Shown: in pieces, positions 6,713-15,762 of the stretch
Layout of the letters: each line of letters opens with the position of its first letter
Numbering within the stretch: position 1 is the stretch's first letter
Source of the DNA: Gammaproteobacteria bacterium
GTDB lineage: Bacteria; Pseudomonadota; Gammaproteobacteria; Tenderiales; Tenderiaceae
Direction: 5' to 3'
DNA length: 35,961 bases
NCBI GenBank assembly: GCA_024277755.1
Contig: JAJRUN010000136.1
Location: 1 to 35,961, forward strand
The notes under the pieces: generated by a model
Seen by the model: only the letters and a program-made list of their open reading frames with translations
The model's database searches: none
What the model was told of the DNA's origin: nothing
Program-made: the position numbers and the translations under genes

Positions 6713-8231
6713 AAATGTCGTTGTTGCGGTTGTTGCTGCTCTGGGAATCGGCTTTGCTGGCGGCTATGGTCTGTCGGGTTCAAATGCACCACAGCCAATG
6801 GCGGGGATGGATGGGCAGTCTGCTGAACGCAAGGTGCTGTTTTATCGCAATCCCATGAACCCCGCTATCACCTCGCCGGTGATGGCGCAGGACGAGATGG
6901 GTATGGACTACATCCCTGTTTATGCCGATGAGGGTAAACCGAAAGAGAAAGAGGTGCTCTTCTACCGCAACCCTATGAATCCTGCCATTACCTCGCCGGT
7001 GATGGCGCAGGACGATATGGGCATGGATTACATTCCGGTTTATGCCGATGGTGGCAGTGCTGATGAACCTGCCGGTACGGTGACGATTGATCCAGTGACG
7101 GTGCAGAACATTGGTGTGCGTACCGCAATAGCAGAAATGCGCACTTTGTCACGGGCATTGAAGGGCCTGGGTCGGGTCGATTTTAATGAAGAACGATTGG
7201 CGCGCCTGCATCCCAAAACCTCGGGCTGGATAGAGACCTTGATGATTGATGAAACGGGTAAAAAAGTCAGCAAAGACACGATTTTGCTCGGCATTTATTC
7301 GCCTGAATTAGTTGCCGCACAGCAAGAGTATTTAGTTGCGCTGGACAACTGGGAGGTGGTGCGCAACAGCAGCTCCAAGCAAATGAAACGTAGCTCCAAA
7401 ACTATTCTCGACAGTGCCCGCGAACGTTTGCAACTGTTTGACGTTGCCGAGCACCAGATAATGGAATTGGAAAAAACGCGCAAGACCAAAAAACAACTTC
7501 ATATTCATTCGCCTTTTGAGGGCCGGGTCATGCATATCGGTGCGCGCGAGGGACAATATATCACCCCCAAAGATGAAATCTATCTCATTGCTGATCTGAG
7601 TCGTATCTGGGTCAATGTGGATGTGTTTGAAGACGAATTGAGCTGGCTTAAAGTGGGTGACCGTGCCGAGATGCGGGTCAGGGCTGAGCCAGGTCGCAGC
7701 TATAGCGGAAAAATAAAATTTATTCATCCAATACTCAATCCCAAGAGCCGCACAGTGCAAGTGCGGCTGGAGTTCGATAATGCGGATCTATCACTCAAGC
7801 CGGGCATGTTTGCCAACGTTACCCTTTATGTCGATCCCCAGCCCAATGCGGTGGTGGTGCCCAGTGAAGCGATTATTCGTTCAGGCAGTCGTGAGCAGAT
7901 CTTTATTGTGCGTGAACCGGGAAAATTTGAGCCGCGTGAAGTGAGTCTTGGGCTGAGTGCAGAAGGGATGACCCAGATTTTGTCGGGTGTAAACGCAGGT
8001 GAAGAGGTGGTTACCTCCAGCCAGTTTCTGATCGATTCCGAATCCAAACTGCGAGAAGCAACAGCCAAGATGATGGAGGCGCTACAGGGCGGTGATGCGG
8101 CGGCCACCGACATGAGTGACATGGATATGTCGATGGATGATATGGACGACATGAGTGACATGGATATGTCGATGGATGATATGGACGACATGGGTGATAT
8201 GAATATGGAGGCGTCTGAACATGATCACTAG
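6705..8231 (+). CDS. cusB: Efflux periplasmic adaptor with two heavy-metal-binding domains (CusB)
   Basis: This is the membrane-fusion protein linking pump and channel. An N-terminal anchor (VVVAVVAALGIGFAGGYGLSG) precedes two near-identical heavy-metal-binding (HMBD) modules: FYRNPMNPAITSP followed by MGMDYIPVYAD at residues about 43-75 and 83-115. The core follows, with a lipoyl/barrel-sandwich part (GWIETLMIDETGKKV, IHSPFEGRVMHIGAREGQ), a helical hairpin and beta-barrel (KPGMFANVTLYV). The C-terminus carries an acidic Met-rich tail made of two exact 13-residue repeats (DMSDMDMSMDDMD) and a final EHDH. The tail and HMBDs suggest Cu+/Ag+ handling. ATG 6705 is chosen because it overlaps the cusC stop and has GAGGAG upstream. 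The cusA start overlaps its stop by 11 bases. Confidence 0.92.
   Translation: MNKNVVVAVVAALGIGFAGGYGLSGSNAPQPMAGMDGQSAERKVLFYRNPMNPAITSPVMAQDEMGMDYIPVYADEGKPKEKEVLFYRNPMNPAITSPVMAQDDMGMDYIPVYADGGSADEPAGTVTIDPVTVQNIGVRTAIAEMRTLSRALKGLGRVDFNEERLARLHPKTSGWIETLMIDETGKKVSKDTILLGIYSPELVAAQQEYLVALDNWEVVRNSSSKQMKRSSKTILDSARERLQLFDVAEHQIMELEKTRKTKKQLHIHSPFEGRVMHIGAREGQYITPKDEIYLIADLSRIWVNVDVFEDELSWLKVGDRAEMRVRAEPGRSYSGKIKFIHPILNPKSRTVQVRLEFDNADLSLKPGMFANVTLYVDPQPNAVVVPSEAIIRSGSREQIFIVREPGKFEPREVSLGLSAEGMTQILSGVNAGEEVVTSSQFLIDSESKLREATAKMMEALQGGDAAATDMSDMDMSMDDMDDMSDMDMSMDDMDDMGDMNMEASEHDH
6831..7050 (+). repeat. Tandem duplication of a 100-base HMBD-coding segment inside cusB
   Basis: Bases 6831-6930 and 6951-7050 encode almost the same 33 residues, separated by 20 bases. 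Long stretches are identical at DNA level (for example ACCTCGCCGGTGATGGCGCA in both), while other differences are mostly synonymous. This indicates an internal duplication kept under protein-level selection. Confidence 0.85.
8109..8186 (+). repeat. Two exact 39-base tandem repeats at the 3' end of cusB
   Basis: Units 8109-8147 and 8148-8186 are identical and each encodes DMSDMDMSMDDMD. A degenerate third start (GACATGGGTGATATG) follows. Exact identity suggests recent slippage, so the tail length is likely to vary among strains. Confidence 0.85.
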
Positions 8232-11200
8232 TATCATCGATGCCTCGTTGCGCAATCGATTTCTGATTATCATCGCTACCATCGTCATTATTGCCGGTGG
8301 TCTGTGGTCGATGAAAAATACGCCGCTGGATGCAATTCCTGATCTGTCTGATGTGCAGGTGATTGTCTTTACCGAATATCCGGGCCAGGCGCCGCAGGTG
8401 GTTGAAGATCAGGTTACTTACCCGCTCACCACGGCGATGCTAGCGGTGCCTAATGCCAAGGTGGTGCGTGGTTATTCATTTTTTGGTTACTCCTTTGTCT
8501 ACATTATTTTTGATGACGGCACCGATATGTACTGGGCCCGTTCGCGGGTGCTGGAATATTTAAATTACGTCAGCGGTCGTCTGCCTGATGGCTTAACACC
8601 GTCACTGGGGCCGGATGCCACTGGGGTGGGCTGGGTTTATGAATATGCCCTGGTGGATCGCACCGGCAACACTGATCTGGCGGAATTGCGTTCGATTCAG
8701 GATTGGTATTTGCGTTACCCCTTGCAGACCGTGGAAGGGGTATCTGAAGTGGCTTCCGTGGGTGGCTACGTCAAACAGTATCAGGTTGAAGTCGATCCCA
8801 ACGCACTGCTGGCCTACAATATCCCGTTATCGAAAATCAAACACGCCATCCAGCGATCCAATAATGATGTGGGTGGCAAACTGGTGGAAATGGCTGAGAC
8901 CGAATACATGGTGCGTGGCCTGGGCTACATCCAGTCGATTGATGATCTCAATGTCATCCCCGTGGGTGTGGATGACAACGGCATACCGATTCGTTTGCAG
9001 GATGTGGCGCATATTCATCTGGGGCCAGAGCTGCGTCGTGGTGTGGTGGAATTAAATGGTGAAGGTGAGGTGGCCGGTGGCGTGGTGATTATGCGCTACG
9101 GTGAAAACGCGATGGCGGTGATTGAAAAAATCCGCGCCAAGCTGGAAGAGCTGAAACCAGGTCTGCCTGAGGGGGTGGAGATTGTGCCGGTCTACGATCG
9201 TGGTGATCTGATCACCCGTGCCGTGGATAACCTTAAAGAAAAACTGATCGAAGAGATTATCGTCGTCAGCATTATCTGTATCCTGTTTTTGCTGCACGCC
9301 CGTTCCGCCCTGGTGGCGATTGTGTCACTGCCGATTGGAATTCTGCTCGCGTTTATCTTCATGAAATGGCAGGGCATTAACGCCAATATCATGTCGTTGG
9401 GGGGGATAGCCATTGCCATTGGCGCGATGGTGGACGGGGCGATTGTAATGATCGAAAATGCCCATAAACATCTGGAAAAAATGGTGGATGAAAAGGGGCG
9501 GGAGCTAACCTCGCCCGAGCGTTGGCGAGCCGTCACCAAGGCATCTCGAGAGGTTGGCCCGGCGCTGTTCTTTTCGTTGCTGATTATCACGGTTTCATTT
9601 CTGCCGGTGTTTACTCTGCAAGCGCAAGAAGGACGACTGTTTGCGCCTCTGGCGTTTACTAAAACCTATGCCATGGCGGCGGCGGCGATCTTGGCCATCA
9701 CATTGGTGCCAGTGCTGATGGGGTATTTTATTCGCGGCAAAATTCCGGCTGAAGCGAAAAACCCGGTCAATCGTTTTTTGCATTTTATTCATGTGCCGAG
9801 TTTGAATCTGGCCATTCGCTGGCGCTGGCTCACTTTGGGTCTGTCGTTGATTTTGTTGGCGGCTACTTTTTATCCGCTCAGCAAACTGGGCAGTGAATTC
9901 ATGCCACCGCTAAATGAGGGTGACATCCTTTATATGCCGACCACCTATCCCGGTATTTCTATCACCAAGGCCAAGGAGTTGTTGCAACAGACAGACAAGA
10001 TCATCAAGTCTTTCCCTGAGGTACACCATGTGTTTGGCAAAGTTGGTCGTGCTGAAACCGCCACTGATCCAGCACCACTGGCAATGCTGGAAACCACCAT
10101 TCGACTCAAGCCCAAAGACGCATGGCCTGATCCCGATAAATCCGTTAAAGAGTTGATGGATGAAATGGATGTGGCAATCAAGTTCCCTGGTTTATCTAAT
10201 GCCTGGACCATGCCGATCAAGACCCGTATCGATATGCTCTCTACCGGTATTAAAACCCCCATCGGTATCAAGGTCAGTGGCCCGGATTTGAATGTGCTGG
10301 AGAAAGTTGGCAGTGATATCGAGCAAGCCCTGCGACAGTTGCCGGACACACTCTCGGCCTTTGCCGATAAAGCGGCGGGGGGCTATTACCTCGACTTCGA
10401 TATCGATCGCGAAGAGGCTTCTCGTTATGGCCTGACCACCGGCGATGTGCAGGATGTGATTCAGACCGCCATTGGTGGCATGAACGTTACTCACACGGTT
10501 GAAGGGCTGGAACGCTACCCAATCAACCTGCGTTATCCGCGTGAACTGCGAGACAATCTCGACAGCCTCAAACGGGTATTGATCCCCACGCCGACGGGTG
10601 CACAGATACCGTTGTCGCTGGTGGCTGATCTGCAACTGCGTCGTGGACCACCGGGCATCAAGAGTGAAAACTCGCGCCCCAATGCCTGGATCTATGTCGA
10701 TATCAAAACATCGGATATTGGTGGCTACGTGGCAGAAGCGAAGAAAGTGGTGGCCAATCAGGTAGAAATCCCAGCGGGCTATAACCTGGTCTGGTCGGGT
10801 CAGTTTGAGTATATGGAACGAGCGGCTGAGCGTTTGCGCATCGTTGTACCTGCCACACTGCTGGTGATTTTTCTGCTGCTCTATTTAAACTTTCGCAACA
10901 TTACCGAGCCGTTGGTGGTGATGCTTTCAATTCCTTTTGGATTGATCGGTGGTTTTTGGCTGGTTTATCTGCTGGGCTTCAACCTTTCGGTTGCCGTGAT
11001 TGTTGGTTTTATTGCCCTGGCGGGGGTGGCGGCAGAGATTGGTGTGCTGGTGCTGACCTTTATCGATCAGGAAATTGCCAGGCGCCGCCATGACAGCGGC
11101 GGGCGTTTAAACACGGCTGAGATTATGGCGGCTGTGCATAAAGGCACCTCTGAACGTGTCCGTCCTATTGCCATGACAGCGGTTGCTATTATTGCTGGTT

Positions 11201-11370
11201 TGTTGCCCATTATGTGGAGCACCGGCACTGGCTCTGAAGTGATGCAACGTATTGCCGCACCGATGGTGGGAGGCATGGTGACGGTTACTTTTCTCTGTCT
11301 GTTGGTGTTGCCCGTTATTTACGGTGTGATATTGCAGCTGCAGGAAAAATTTAAACAGCAAGACTCGTAA
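8221..11370 (+). CDS. cusA: Heavy-metal RND efflux transporter, Cu+/Ag+ type (CusA)
   Basis: A proton-driven inner-membrane pump of 1049 residues, the full length for HME-RND proteins. It has 12 predicted membrane segments and two large periplasmic loops. The TM4 proton-relay motif GAMVDGAIVMIENAHKHLE contains Asp405, the same number as in E. coli CusA. The methionine triad that binds Cu+/Ag+ in CusA (Met573, 623 and 672 in E. coli) is matched by Met572 (LYMPTTYPG), Met622 (PLAMLETT) and Met672 (RIDMLSTG). That supports copper/silver rather than zinc/cobalt/cadmium specificity. The start ATG overlaps the cusB stop (ATGATCACTAG), indicating tight coupling. It exports metal from cytoplasm and periplasm through CusB and CusC. 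Confidence 0.95.
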   Translation: MITSIIDASLRNRFLIIIATIVIIAGGLWSMKNTPLDAIPDLSDVQVIVFTEYPGQAPQVVEDQVTYPLTTAMLAVPNAKVVRGYSFFGYSFVYIIFDDGTDMYWARSRVLEYLNYVSGRLPDGLTPSLGPDATGVGWVYEYALVDRTGNTDLAELRSIQDWYLRYPLQTVEGVSEVASVGGYVKQYQVEVDPNALLAYNIPLSKIKHAIQRSNNDVGGKLVEMAETEYMVRGLGYIQSIDDLNVIPVGVDDNGIPIRLQDVAHIHLGPELRRGVVELNGEGEVAGGVVIMRYGENAMAVIEKIRAKLEELKPGLPEGVEIVPVYDRGDLITRAVDNLKEKLIEEIIVVSIICILFLLHARSALVAIVSLPIGILLAFIFMKWQGINANIMSLGGIAIAIGAMVDGAIVMIENAHKHLEKMVDEKGRELTSPERWRAVTKASREVGPALFFSLLIITVSFLPVFTLQAQEGRLFAPLAFTKTYAMAAAAILAITLVPVLMGYFIRGKIPAEAKNPVNRFLHFIHVPSLNLAIRWRWLTLGLSLILLAATFYPLSKLGSEFMPPLNEGDILYMPTTYPGISITKAKELLQQTDKIIKSFPEVHHVFGKVGRAETATDPAPLAMLETTIRLKPKDAWPDPDKSVKELMDEMDVAIKFPGLSNAWTMPIKTRIDMLSTGIKTPIGIKVSGPDLNVLEKVGSDIEQALRQLPDTLSAFADKAAGGYYLDFDIDREEASRYGLTTGDVQDVIQTAIGGMNVTHTVEGLERYPINLRYPRELRDNLDSLKRVLIPTPTGAQIPLSLVADLQLRRGPPGIKSENSRPNAWIYVDIKTSDIGGYVAEAKKVVANQVEIPAGYNLVWSGQFEYMERAAERLRIVVPATLLVIFLLLYLNFRNITEPLVVMLSIPFGLIGGFWLVYLLGFNLSVAVIVGFIALAGVAAEIGVLVLTFIDQEIARRRHDSGGRLNTAEIMAAVHKGTSERVRPIAMTAVAIIAGLLPIMWSTGTGSEVMQRIAAPMVGGMVTVTFLCLLVLPVIYGVILQLQEKFKQQDS

Positions 11371-11409
11371 TTTTTAAACTTTCATGATTTTTAAACTAAG
11401 GAATAGACA

Positions 11410-11931
11410 ATGAAAAAAACTGCACAATCATTATCAGGCATTACTTTCGCAGCCTTGTTGGCAACTGCCGGGCCGCTATATGCATCCGGTGATCATGGCC
11501 ATGATGAGCATGGCGGTGAACACAAATCTGAAATGAAACATGACGGTCATGATGCCAAGCAGGGGCATGATGAACATAAGTCTCACGCTGGTCATGAATC
11601 AGACATGGATAAAATGTTTCTGGTCAAAAAAGCGGTTGATGGTTATAACGTGAGTTTTCACGTCATGAAAGCCAAGCCTGGAAAAGAGATGGGCGGCAGT
11701 CACAATTTTATGATCAAGATTGAAAAAGATGGCAAGGCACTCACTAATGTCACCATGAACACCAAGGTGAAACATCCCAACGGCAGCTCAGAAACTAAAA
11801 AGGCCATGAAGATGGGGGAATGGATGATGGCCGGCTATGACCTGGGGCATAAAGGTAAGCACAAGATGATGATTTTGTTTAAGACTGCGGATGGCAAAAA
11901 ACACAGAGCAGGCATCTATTATCCTAAATAG
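11410..11931 (+). CDS. His/Met-rich periplasmic protein, putative copper-binding accessory of the Cus operon
   Basis: A 173-residue exported protein with signal peptide (KTAQSLSGITFAALLATAGPLYAS). A disordered His/Asp/Glu-rich segment follows (residues about 27-67, including HGHDEHGGEHKSEMKHDGHD). The C-terminal domain of about 105 residues (FLVKKAVDGYNVSFHVMKAK to HRAGIYYPK) contains MKMGEWMMAGYDLGHKGKHK. The folded part resembles small beta-sandwich periplasmic domains of the YtkA/FixH kind, but I would not assign a named family. It is 40 bases downstream of cusA and ahead of the operon terminator, where other bacteria carry CusF-like chaperones. This is a CusF position with a different-looking protein. 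A metal-buffering or delivery role is inferred from context and composition. Confidence 0.7.
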   Translation: MKKTAQSLSGITFAALLATAGPLYASGDHGHDEHGGEHKSEMKHDGHDAKQGHDEHKSHAGHESDMDKMFLVKKAVDGYNVSFHVMKAKPGKEMGGSHNFMIKIEKDGKALTNVTMNTKVKHPNGSSETKKAMKMGEWMMAGYDLGHKGKHKMMILFKTADGKKHRAGIYYPK

Positions 11932-11947
11932 GATAAGGGCGTATGAG

Positions 11948-11979
11948 GCGGATAACCACGCGGGGAAGTGGTTATCCGC
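11948..11979 (+). terminator. Transcription terminator after the Cus operon
   Basis: A perfect 12-base stem (GCGGATAACCAC with GTGGTTATCCGC) closes an eight-base loop. It is followed after GCCTCG by TGTTATATTTT. It lies 17 bases after the stop of the last gene. The stem is strong; the U-tract is interrupted. Confidence 0.75.
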
Positions 11980-12031
11980 GCCTCGTGTTATATTTTCATG
12001 ACATGTTGGTGCAATCAATAGGTCGGATGAA

Positions 12032-12769
12032 TTGGGTGATGTAAGACAACAACCTAAGGGGCGGTATTTATATATAGATGTGTGGCGCGGTGTCGCCATT
12101 GTGATGATGATTGTTTTTCATTTTTTCTATGATCTTAATAATTTTCAGTATGTAGAAATAGATTTCAATCGCGAACCTTTTTGGCTCTATTTTCGTACTT
12201 TGATTGTTACCCTTTTTCTCTGTCTGGTGGGTATCAGCCTTCAGCTATCCACTGGTCACAGGCTTAATCTTCCGCGTTTTCTTCGTCGTTTTGGGTTGCT
12301 GATTGGGGCGGCTGCGCTCGTTAGTATTGGCACTTATTTAGTTTTACCAAACACGCCAATTTTTTTTGGGGTGCTTCACTTTATTGCACTGGCAAGCGTG
12401 CTGGGGCTGTTGTTCAGGCGGTTTTTCTGGATGAATCTGGTCTTGGGGCTGGGAATCATAATCGCCGGGATCCAATTTCAAGCGGGCTTGTTTGAGTCAC
12501 CATTGTGGTATTTGGTGGGTTTAATGCGTGACCGACCTTTTACAAGCGATTATGTGCCTTTATTCCCCTGGTTCGGTGTTGTTTTGATCGGAATGTTTTT
12601 GGCGTGTGTCATAAAAAAATACGGGCTGTTGAGTACCTCAGCTCAGGGGCGGAATAATATTGTAAATACGCTGGCCTGGGGGGGGAAGCATGGTTTGTTG
12701 ATTTATCTTCTTCACCAGCCTTTGTTATTTGGCGGCTTCTATCTGGTGGAATTTATCAGTACTTTTTAA
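12032..12769 (+). CDS. DUF1624 / heparan-alpha-glucosaminide N-acetyltransferase-like membrane protein
   Basis: The 245-residue protein opens with RYLYIDVWRGVAIVMMIVFH, the signature start of the DUF1624/HGSNAT catalytic family (polytopic acyltransferase-like proteins). It contains about six to seven hydrophobic segments. The conserved FHFFYDLNNF, LFPWFGVVLIGMF and the terminal GGKHGLLIYLLHQPLLFG are all present, and length is normal for the short bacterial members. The substrate is unknown. The start is a TTG with GGTCGGA upstream; an ATG nearby (12027) is in another frame and closes at once. It stands alone between the Cus terminator and the chemoreceptor and has no evident link to metal genes. 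Confidence 0.82.
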   Translation: MGDVRQQPKGRYLYIDVWRGVAIVMMIVFHFFYDLNNFQYVEIDFNREPFWLYFRTLIVTLFLCLVGISLQLSTGHRLNLPRFLRRFGLLIGAAALVSIGTYLVLPNTPIFFGVLHFIALASVLGLLFRRFFWMNLVLGLGIIIAGIQFQAGLFESPLWYLVGLMRDRPFTSDYVPLFPWFGVVLIGMFLACVIKKYGLLSTSAQGRNNIVNTLAWGGKHGLLIYLLHQPLLFGGFYLVEFISTF

Positions 12770-12912
12770 CGCCTGTCTTGACGACTTAAAATAAAGGTTT
12801 TCAAGGTGTTGAACTGTTTGGTTTGAGGCCAACGCCGGTATCTTTTTCCTTGTTTGTCTGCCTGTTTTTCAAAGCGCTGTCTCAAGTGAATATAGTGTAT
12901 TTAAAAGGCAGC

Positions 12913-12939
12913 TAAAGCAATTTCCTATGCCCCCGATAT
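12913..12939 (+). promoter_or_regulatory. Candidate sigma-28 (FliA) promoter of the chemoreceptor operon
   Basis: TAAA, a 15-base spacer and CCCGATAT lie about 65 bases before the chemoreceptor start. The sigma-28 consensus in enterobacteria is TAAA-N15-GCCGATAA, so the -35 core and six of eight -10 bases match at exact spacing. Chemoreceptor genes are classic sigma-28 targets, which supports the call. Confidence 0.55.
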
Positions 12940-13003
12940 AACGTTTGAGTAAGGGAATGTATTACTACATCCATGATCGGCGTGGATGTGAAAGGGGCTT
13001 TAC

Positions 13004-14623
13004 GTGAATATATTTTTAAATCTATCGATTCGCTTCAAAATATTGATAATTGTGGTGGCAGGCATTATCGGTCTGGCTGTGACGCTGGCCTTTAACTTCA
13101 ATGCAACCAGTAGTAATAAAGTCACCCTTGAAAAAGTCCGCGATATTTATTTTCCGACTCTTGAACGTCTGGATGCGGATCTGGTGCGTCTGGATAAAAT
13201 CAAAGATATCTATAGTGCCGCGGTCATTGAGGGGGAGGAAGACCTGCTCAAGGATGCTGCAGATCAAGCCAAGGCGTTGATACAGGCTTTGAATGAGGTC
13301 GCTAGGCTGGACAGTAAGGAGCAGGAGGTTGTAGCCAGACTTCAGCAGGCTTTCACTGTCTATACTGAAAATGCCAACACCCTCAGCCTTGGCATGATTA
13401 ACGAAACGCTTGATATGCAAACGGCTCAACCGGCTTTGGTTGCGATGAATGCACGCTGGGAGGCCTTGGAAAAAGAGTTACACGATTTTCGTGACCGCAG
13501 TTATCAACTCTTCACAGGTGCGATAGATGGGGCCAATGAGTCCTCTGCTGAGGCGCTGAGCCTGAGCGTCATTATTGGCTTTGTAACGGCGTTGATTCTT
13601 GCGATGACTGGATTTTTTATTGGTAATTCGATTAGCCGTAACATTACCACTGTAGTGAATTCACTTAATGAGATGGCCTCGGGAGATGGTGATCTGACTC
13701 AACGCCTCAAGAGTAACAGTAATGATGAAATCGGTGCGTTGGTAAAAGGCTTCAACACCTTTATCAGCAAGCTTCAAGAAGTGATCGCTGAAGTCACCGG
13801 CTCAACGGATCGGGTGGCTGAGGCTGCGGCAGGTATGAAGCGGGTCTCTGAAATGAGTGCTATGGGCATGAGTTCACAGCAGGAGGAGATTCAGTTAGTG
13901 GTCACGGCGATGGCTGAAATGACAGCTTCGGTGGATGAGGTTTCCGGTAGCGCCGGTCGGGCATCGGACACCGCTAATACTGCGAGTTCCGAGGCAATAG
14001 CTGGCAAGCAGGTGGTTGAGGAAAACATGCAGGCGATCAGACGTCTGGCTGCAGATGTCGAACATGCGTCAGGAGTGATACAGGAGCTGGATAGCCATAG
14101 TGAATCGATTGGCAAGGTGCTTAATGTTATTCGTGACATTGCTGAACAGACCAATTTATTGGCGCTCAATGCCGCTATTGAAGCGGCTCGCGCAGGTGAG
14201 CAAGGAAGAGGCTTTGCCGTGGTTGCTGATGAGGTGCGCACACTGGCCACGCGAACCCATGAATCAACACGCGAAATTAACGATATGATCTCGCGCCTTC
14301 AGAGTGGTACTCAAAGTGCCGTACAAACCATGACCAAGAGTCGTGAGCAGGCCCAGGTGAGCGTGGATCAGGCGGCGCGGGTGGGTGATTCGCTGGAGCG
14401 TATTGCTCAGGGCGTCGAGAATATCAGTGGCATGAATATCCTGATCGCCAGTGCGGCCGAGCAACAGACGGCTGCCGTGCGGGAGATCAATAATAATATC
14501 GTTAATTTGGGGCAGGTGGTCAGTCAGGTGACGGAAAGCGCCCATATTGCCGAAGGTGATAGCGAAAAACTGGCAGTGCTGGCTGAGCAGTTAAAGACGC
14601 AAGTGTCGGTGTTTAGGGTGTGA
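13004..14623 (+). CDS. Methyl-accepting chemotaxis protein
   Basis: A 539-residue transmembrane chemoreceptor. The first membrane helix spans residues about 11-30. A mostly helical periplasmic sensor of about 155 residues follows ([40 protein letters not shown]). The second helix is about 183-205, then a HAMP domain ([31 protein letters not shown]) and the cytoplasmic signalling hairpin. The invariant tip [20 protein letters not shown] followed by [15 protein letters not shown] is intact. No C-terminal NWETF tether is present. Start is GTG with AAGGGG upstream. The porin gene begins five to 44 bases later and a small periplasmic binding-like gene follows. The ligand may therefore be something taken up through that porin; this is inference. 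Confidence 0.95.
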   Translation: MNIFLNLSIRFKILIIVVAGIIGLAVTLAFNFNATSSNKVTLEKVRDIYFPTLERLDADLVRLDKIKDIYSAAVIEGEEDLLKDAADQAKALIQALNEVARLDSKEQEVVARLQQAFTVYTENANTLSLGMINETLDMQTAQPALVAMNARWEALEKELHDFRDRSYQLFTGAIDGANESSAEALSLSVIIGFVTALILAMTGFFIGNSISRNITTVVNSLNEMASGDGDLTQRLKSNSNDEIGALVKGFNTFISKLQEVIAEVTGSTDRVAEAAAGMKRVSEMSAMGMSSQQEEIQLVVTAMAEMTASVDEVSGSAGRASDTANTASSEAIAGKQVVEENMQAIRRLAADVEHASGVIQELDSHSESIGKVLNVIRDIAEQTNLLALNAAIEAARAGEQGRGFAVVADEVRTLATRTHESTREINDMISRLQSGTQSAVQTMTKSREQAQVSVDQAARVGDSLERIAQGVENISGMNILIASAAEQQTAAVREINNNIVNLGQVVSQVTESAHIAEGDSEKLAVLAEQLKTQVSVFRV

Positions 14624-14667
14624 GCTGAATGCGCGAATATAAAATAATTCAAGGAGAACAGTTGCAA

Positions 14668-15750
14668 ATGAAAAGTAAACTAACATCTATTGTCGGTATG
14701 GCTGTGTTCGGGGCAGTTCTAACCGCTCCGGCGTTGGCGACGGACTGGACCGAACGTACCAATATTTCCGGTTTCTACTCTTCTCGTTATAGCGTGACTG
14801 ATGAGGAGGCCTATTTTCATGGCGATAGAGACTCAGGTATCAACAATGAGGGAAGTTTTCAGGGCACCAAGCTGGGGTTGACGGTTACCTCACAGGTTAA
14901 TGATGACCTGAGTGTGGCAATGTTGCTGATGTCTGCAGACGGTCATGATGAATACAGTACCCATGTGGATTGGGCATTTGCCAGTTTCAGGTTGAGTGAT
15001 GAGTTCACCCTGCGTACCGGCAAGCTTAAGTTTCCGGTGGGTTTGGTTAACGAATATGTTGATGTGGGGGTGACCTATCCCTGGATTACTGCACCGCTGC
15101 TGCTTTATTCTGAGGAAGTTACTGGGGCGCAGGCAACCCGTGAAGCCTATACTGGCGCTAGTCTGTTATGGGAGGGTGAGGCCGGTGACTGGAGCCTGGG
15201 AGGGGACCTCTTTTTTGGTCAGGTAGATCTTGAAGGGATGAGTGTTAAGGGAACGCTGGGCGTTACGGCTCGTGCCAACTGGGATGATACGGTTGAACTT
15301 CAGGTCTCTACTTATGAGGGTGAAATGAACACAGACCCTGCCGGTGCCTTGGGGATGATGAATGAAAAAGCGCATTCGGCCACACTTTTGGGTGTCAAGG
15401 TTGACTGGAACGATATTGTCGCCTACGCAGAAACGGCCAAGGTAGAGATGGATGTGACCATGATGGGGGTAAATCCAGGTGATTCTGATTCATGGTATGT
15501 CACCTTGGGGTATCGAATGGGCAAGTTTTTGCCTCATATTACCCGCCAGGATTGGGAGCGGGATAATGGCGATAATCATCAGATTTCAACCTTGGGGCTT
15601 GCTTATAGTCTTAGCGATTCTTTGGTAATAAAGGTGGAACAAAGCCGTATAGACACAAATAATTTTGCGACTCAGCCGGGGTTGTACGAAAGTTCGCCTT
15701 CCAGCGGTTCTGTCAATATGACCAGCGTTGCTGTTGATGTCATTTTCTAA
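14668..15750 (+). CDS. Porin-like outer-membrane beta-barrel protein
   Basis: The product has a signal peptide (LTSIVGMAVFGAVLTAPALA) and about 335 mature residues of alternating aromatic/polar beta strands ending in the typical VNMTSVAVDVIF with terminal Phe. The segments FRLSDEFTLRTGKLKFPVGL and RTNISGFYSSRYS are like those of porins found with phosphate/phosphonate-type operons. The frame is open from 14629, but ATG 14668 has AAGGAGA ten bases upstream and begins the signal peptide, so it is preferred (360 residues). It follows the chemoreceptor closely and precedes a PstS-like small protein by 12 bases. Substrate is unknown. Confidence 0.8.
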   Translation: MKSKLTSIVGMAVFGAVLTAPALATDWTERTNISGFYSSRYSVTDEEAYFHGDRDSGINNEGSFQGTKLGLTVTSQVNDDLSVAMLLMSADGHDEYSTHVDWAFASFRLSDEFTLRTGKLKFPVGLVNEYVDVGVTYPWITAPLLLYSEEVTGAQATREAYTGASLLWEGEAGDWSLGGDLFFGQVDLEGMSVKGTLGVTARANWDDTVELQVSTYEGEMNTDPAGALGMMNEKAHSATLLGVKVDWNDIVAYAETAKVEMDVTMMGVNPGDSDSWYVTLGYRMGKFLPHITRQDWERDNGDNHQISTLGLAYSLSDSLVIKVEQSRIDTNNFATQPGLYESSPSSGSVNMTSVAVDVIF

Positions 15751-15762
15751 AGGAGCCGGGAT

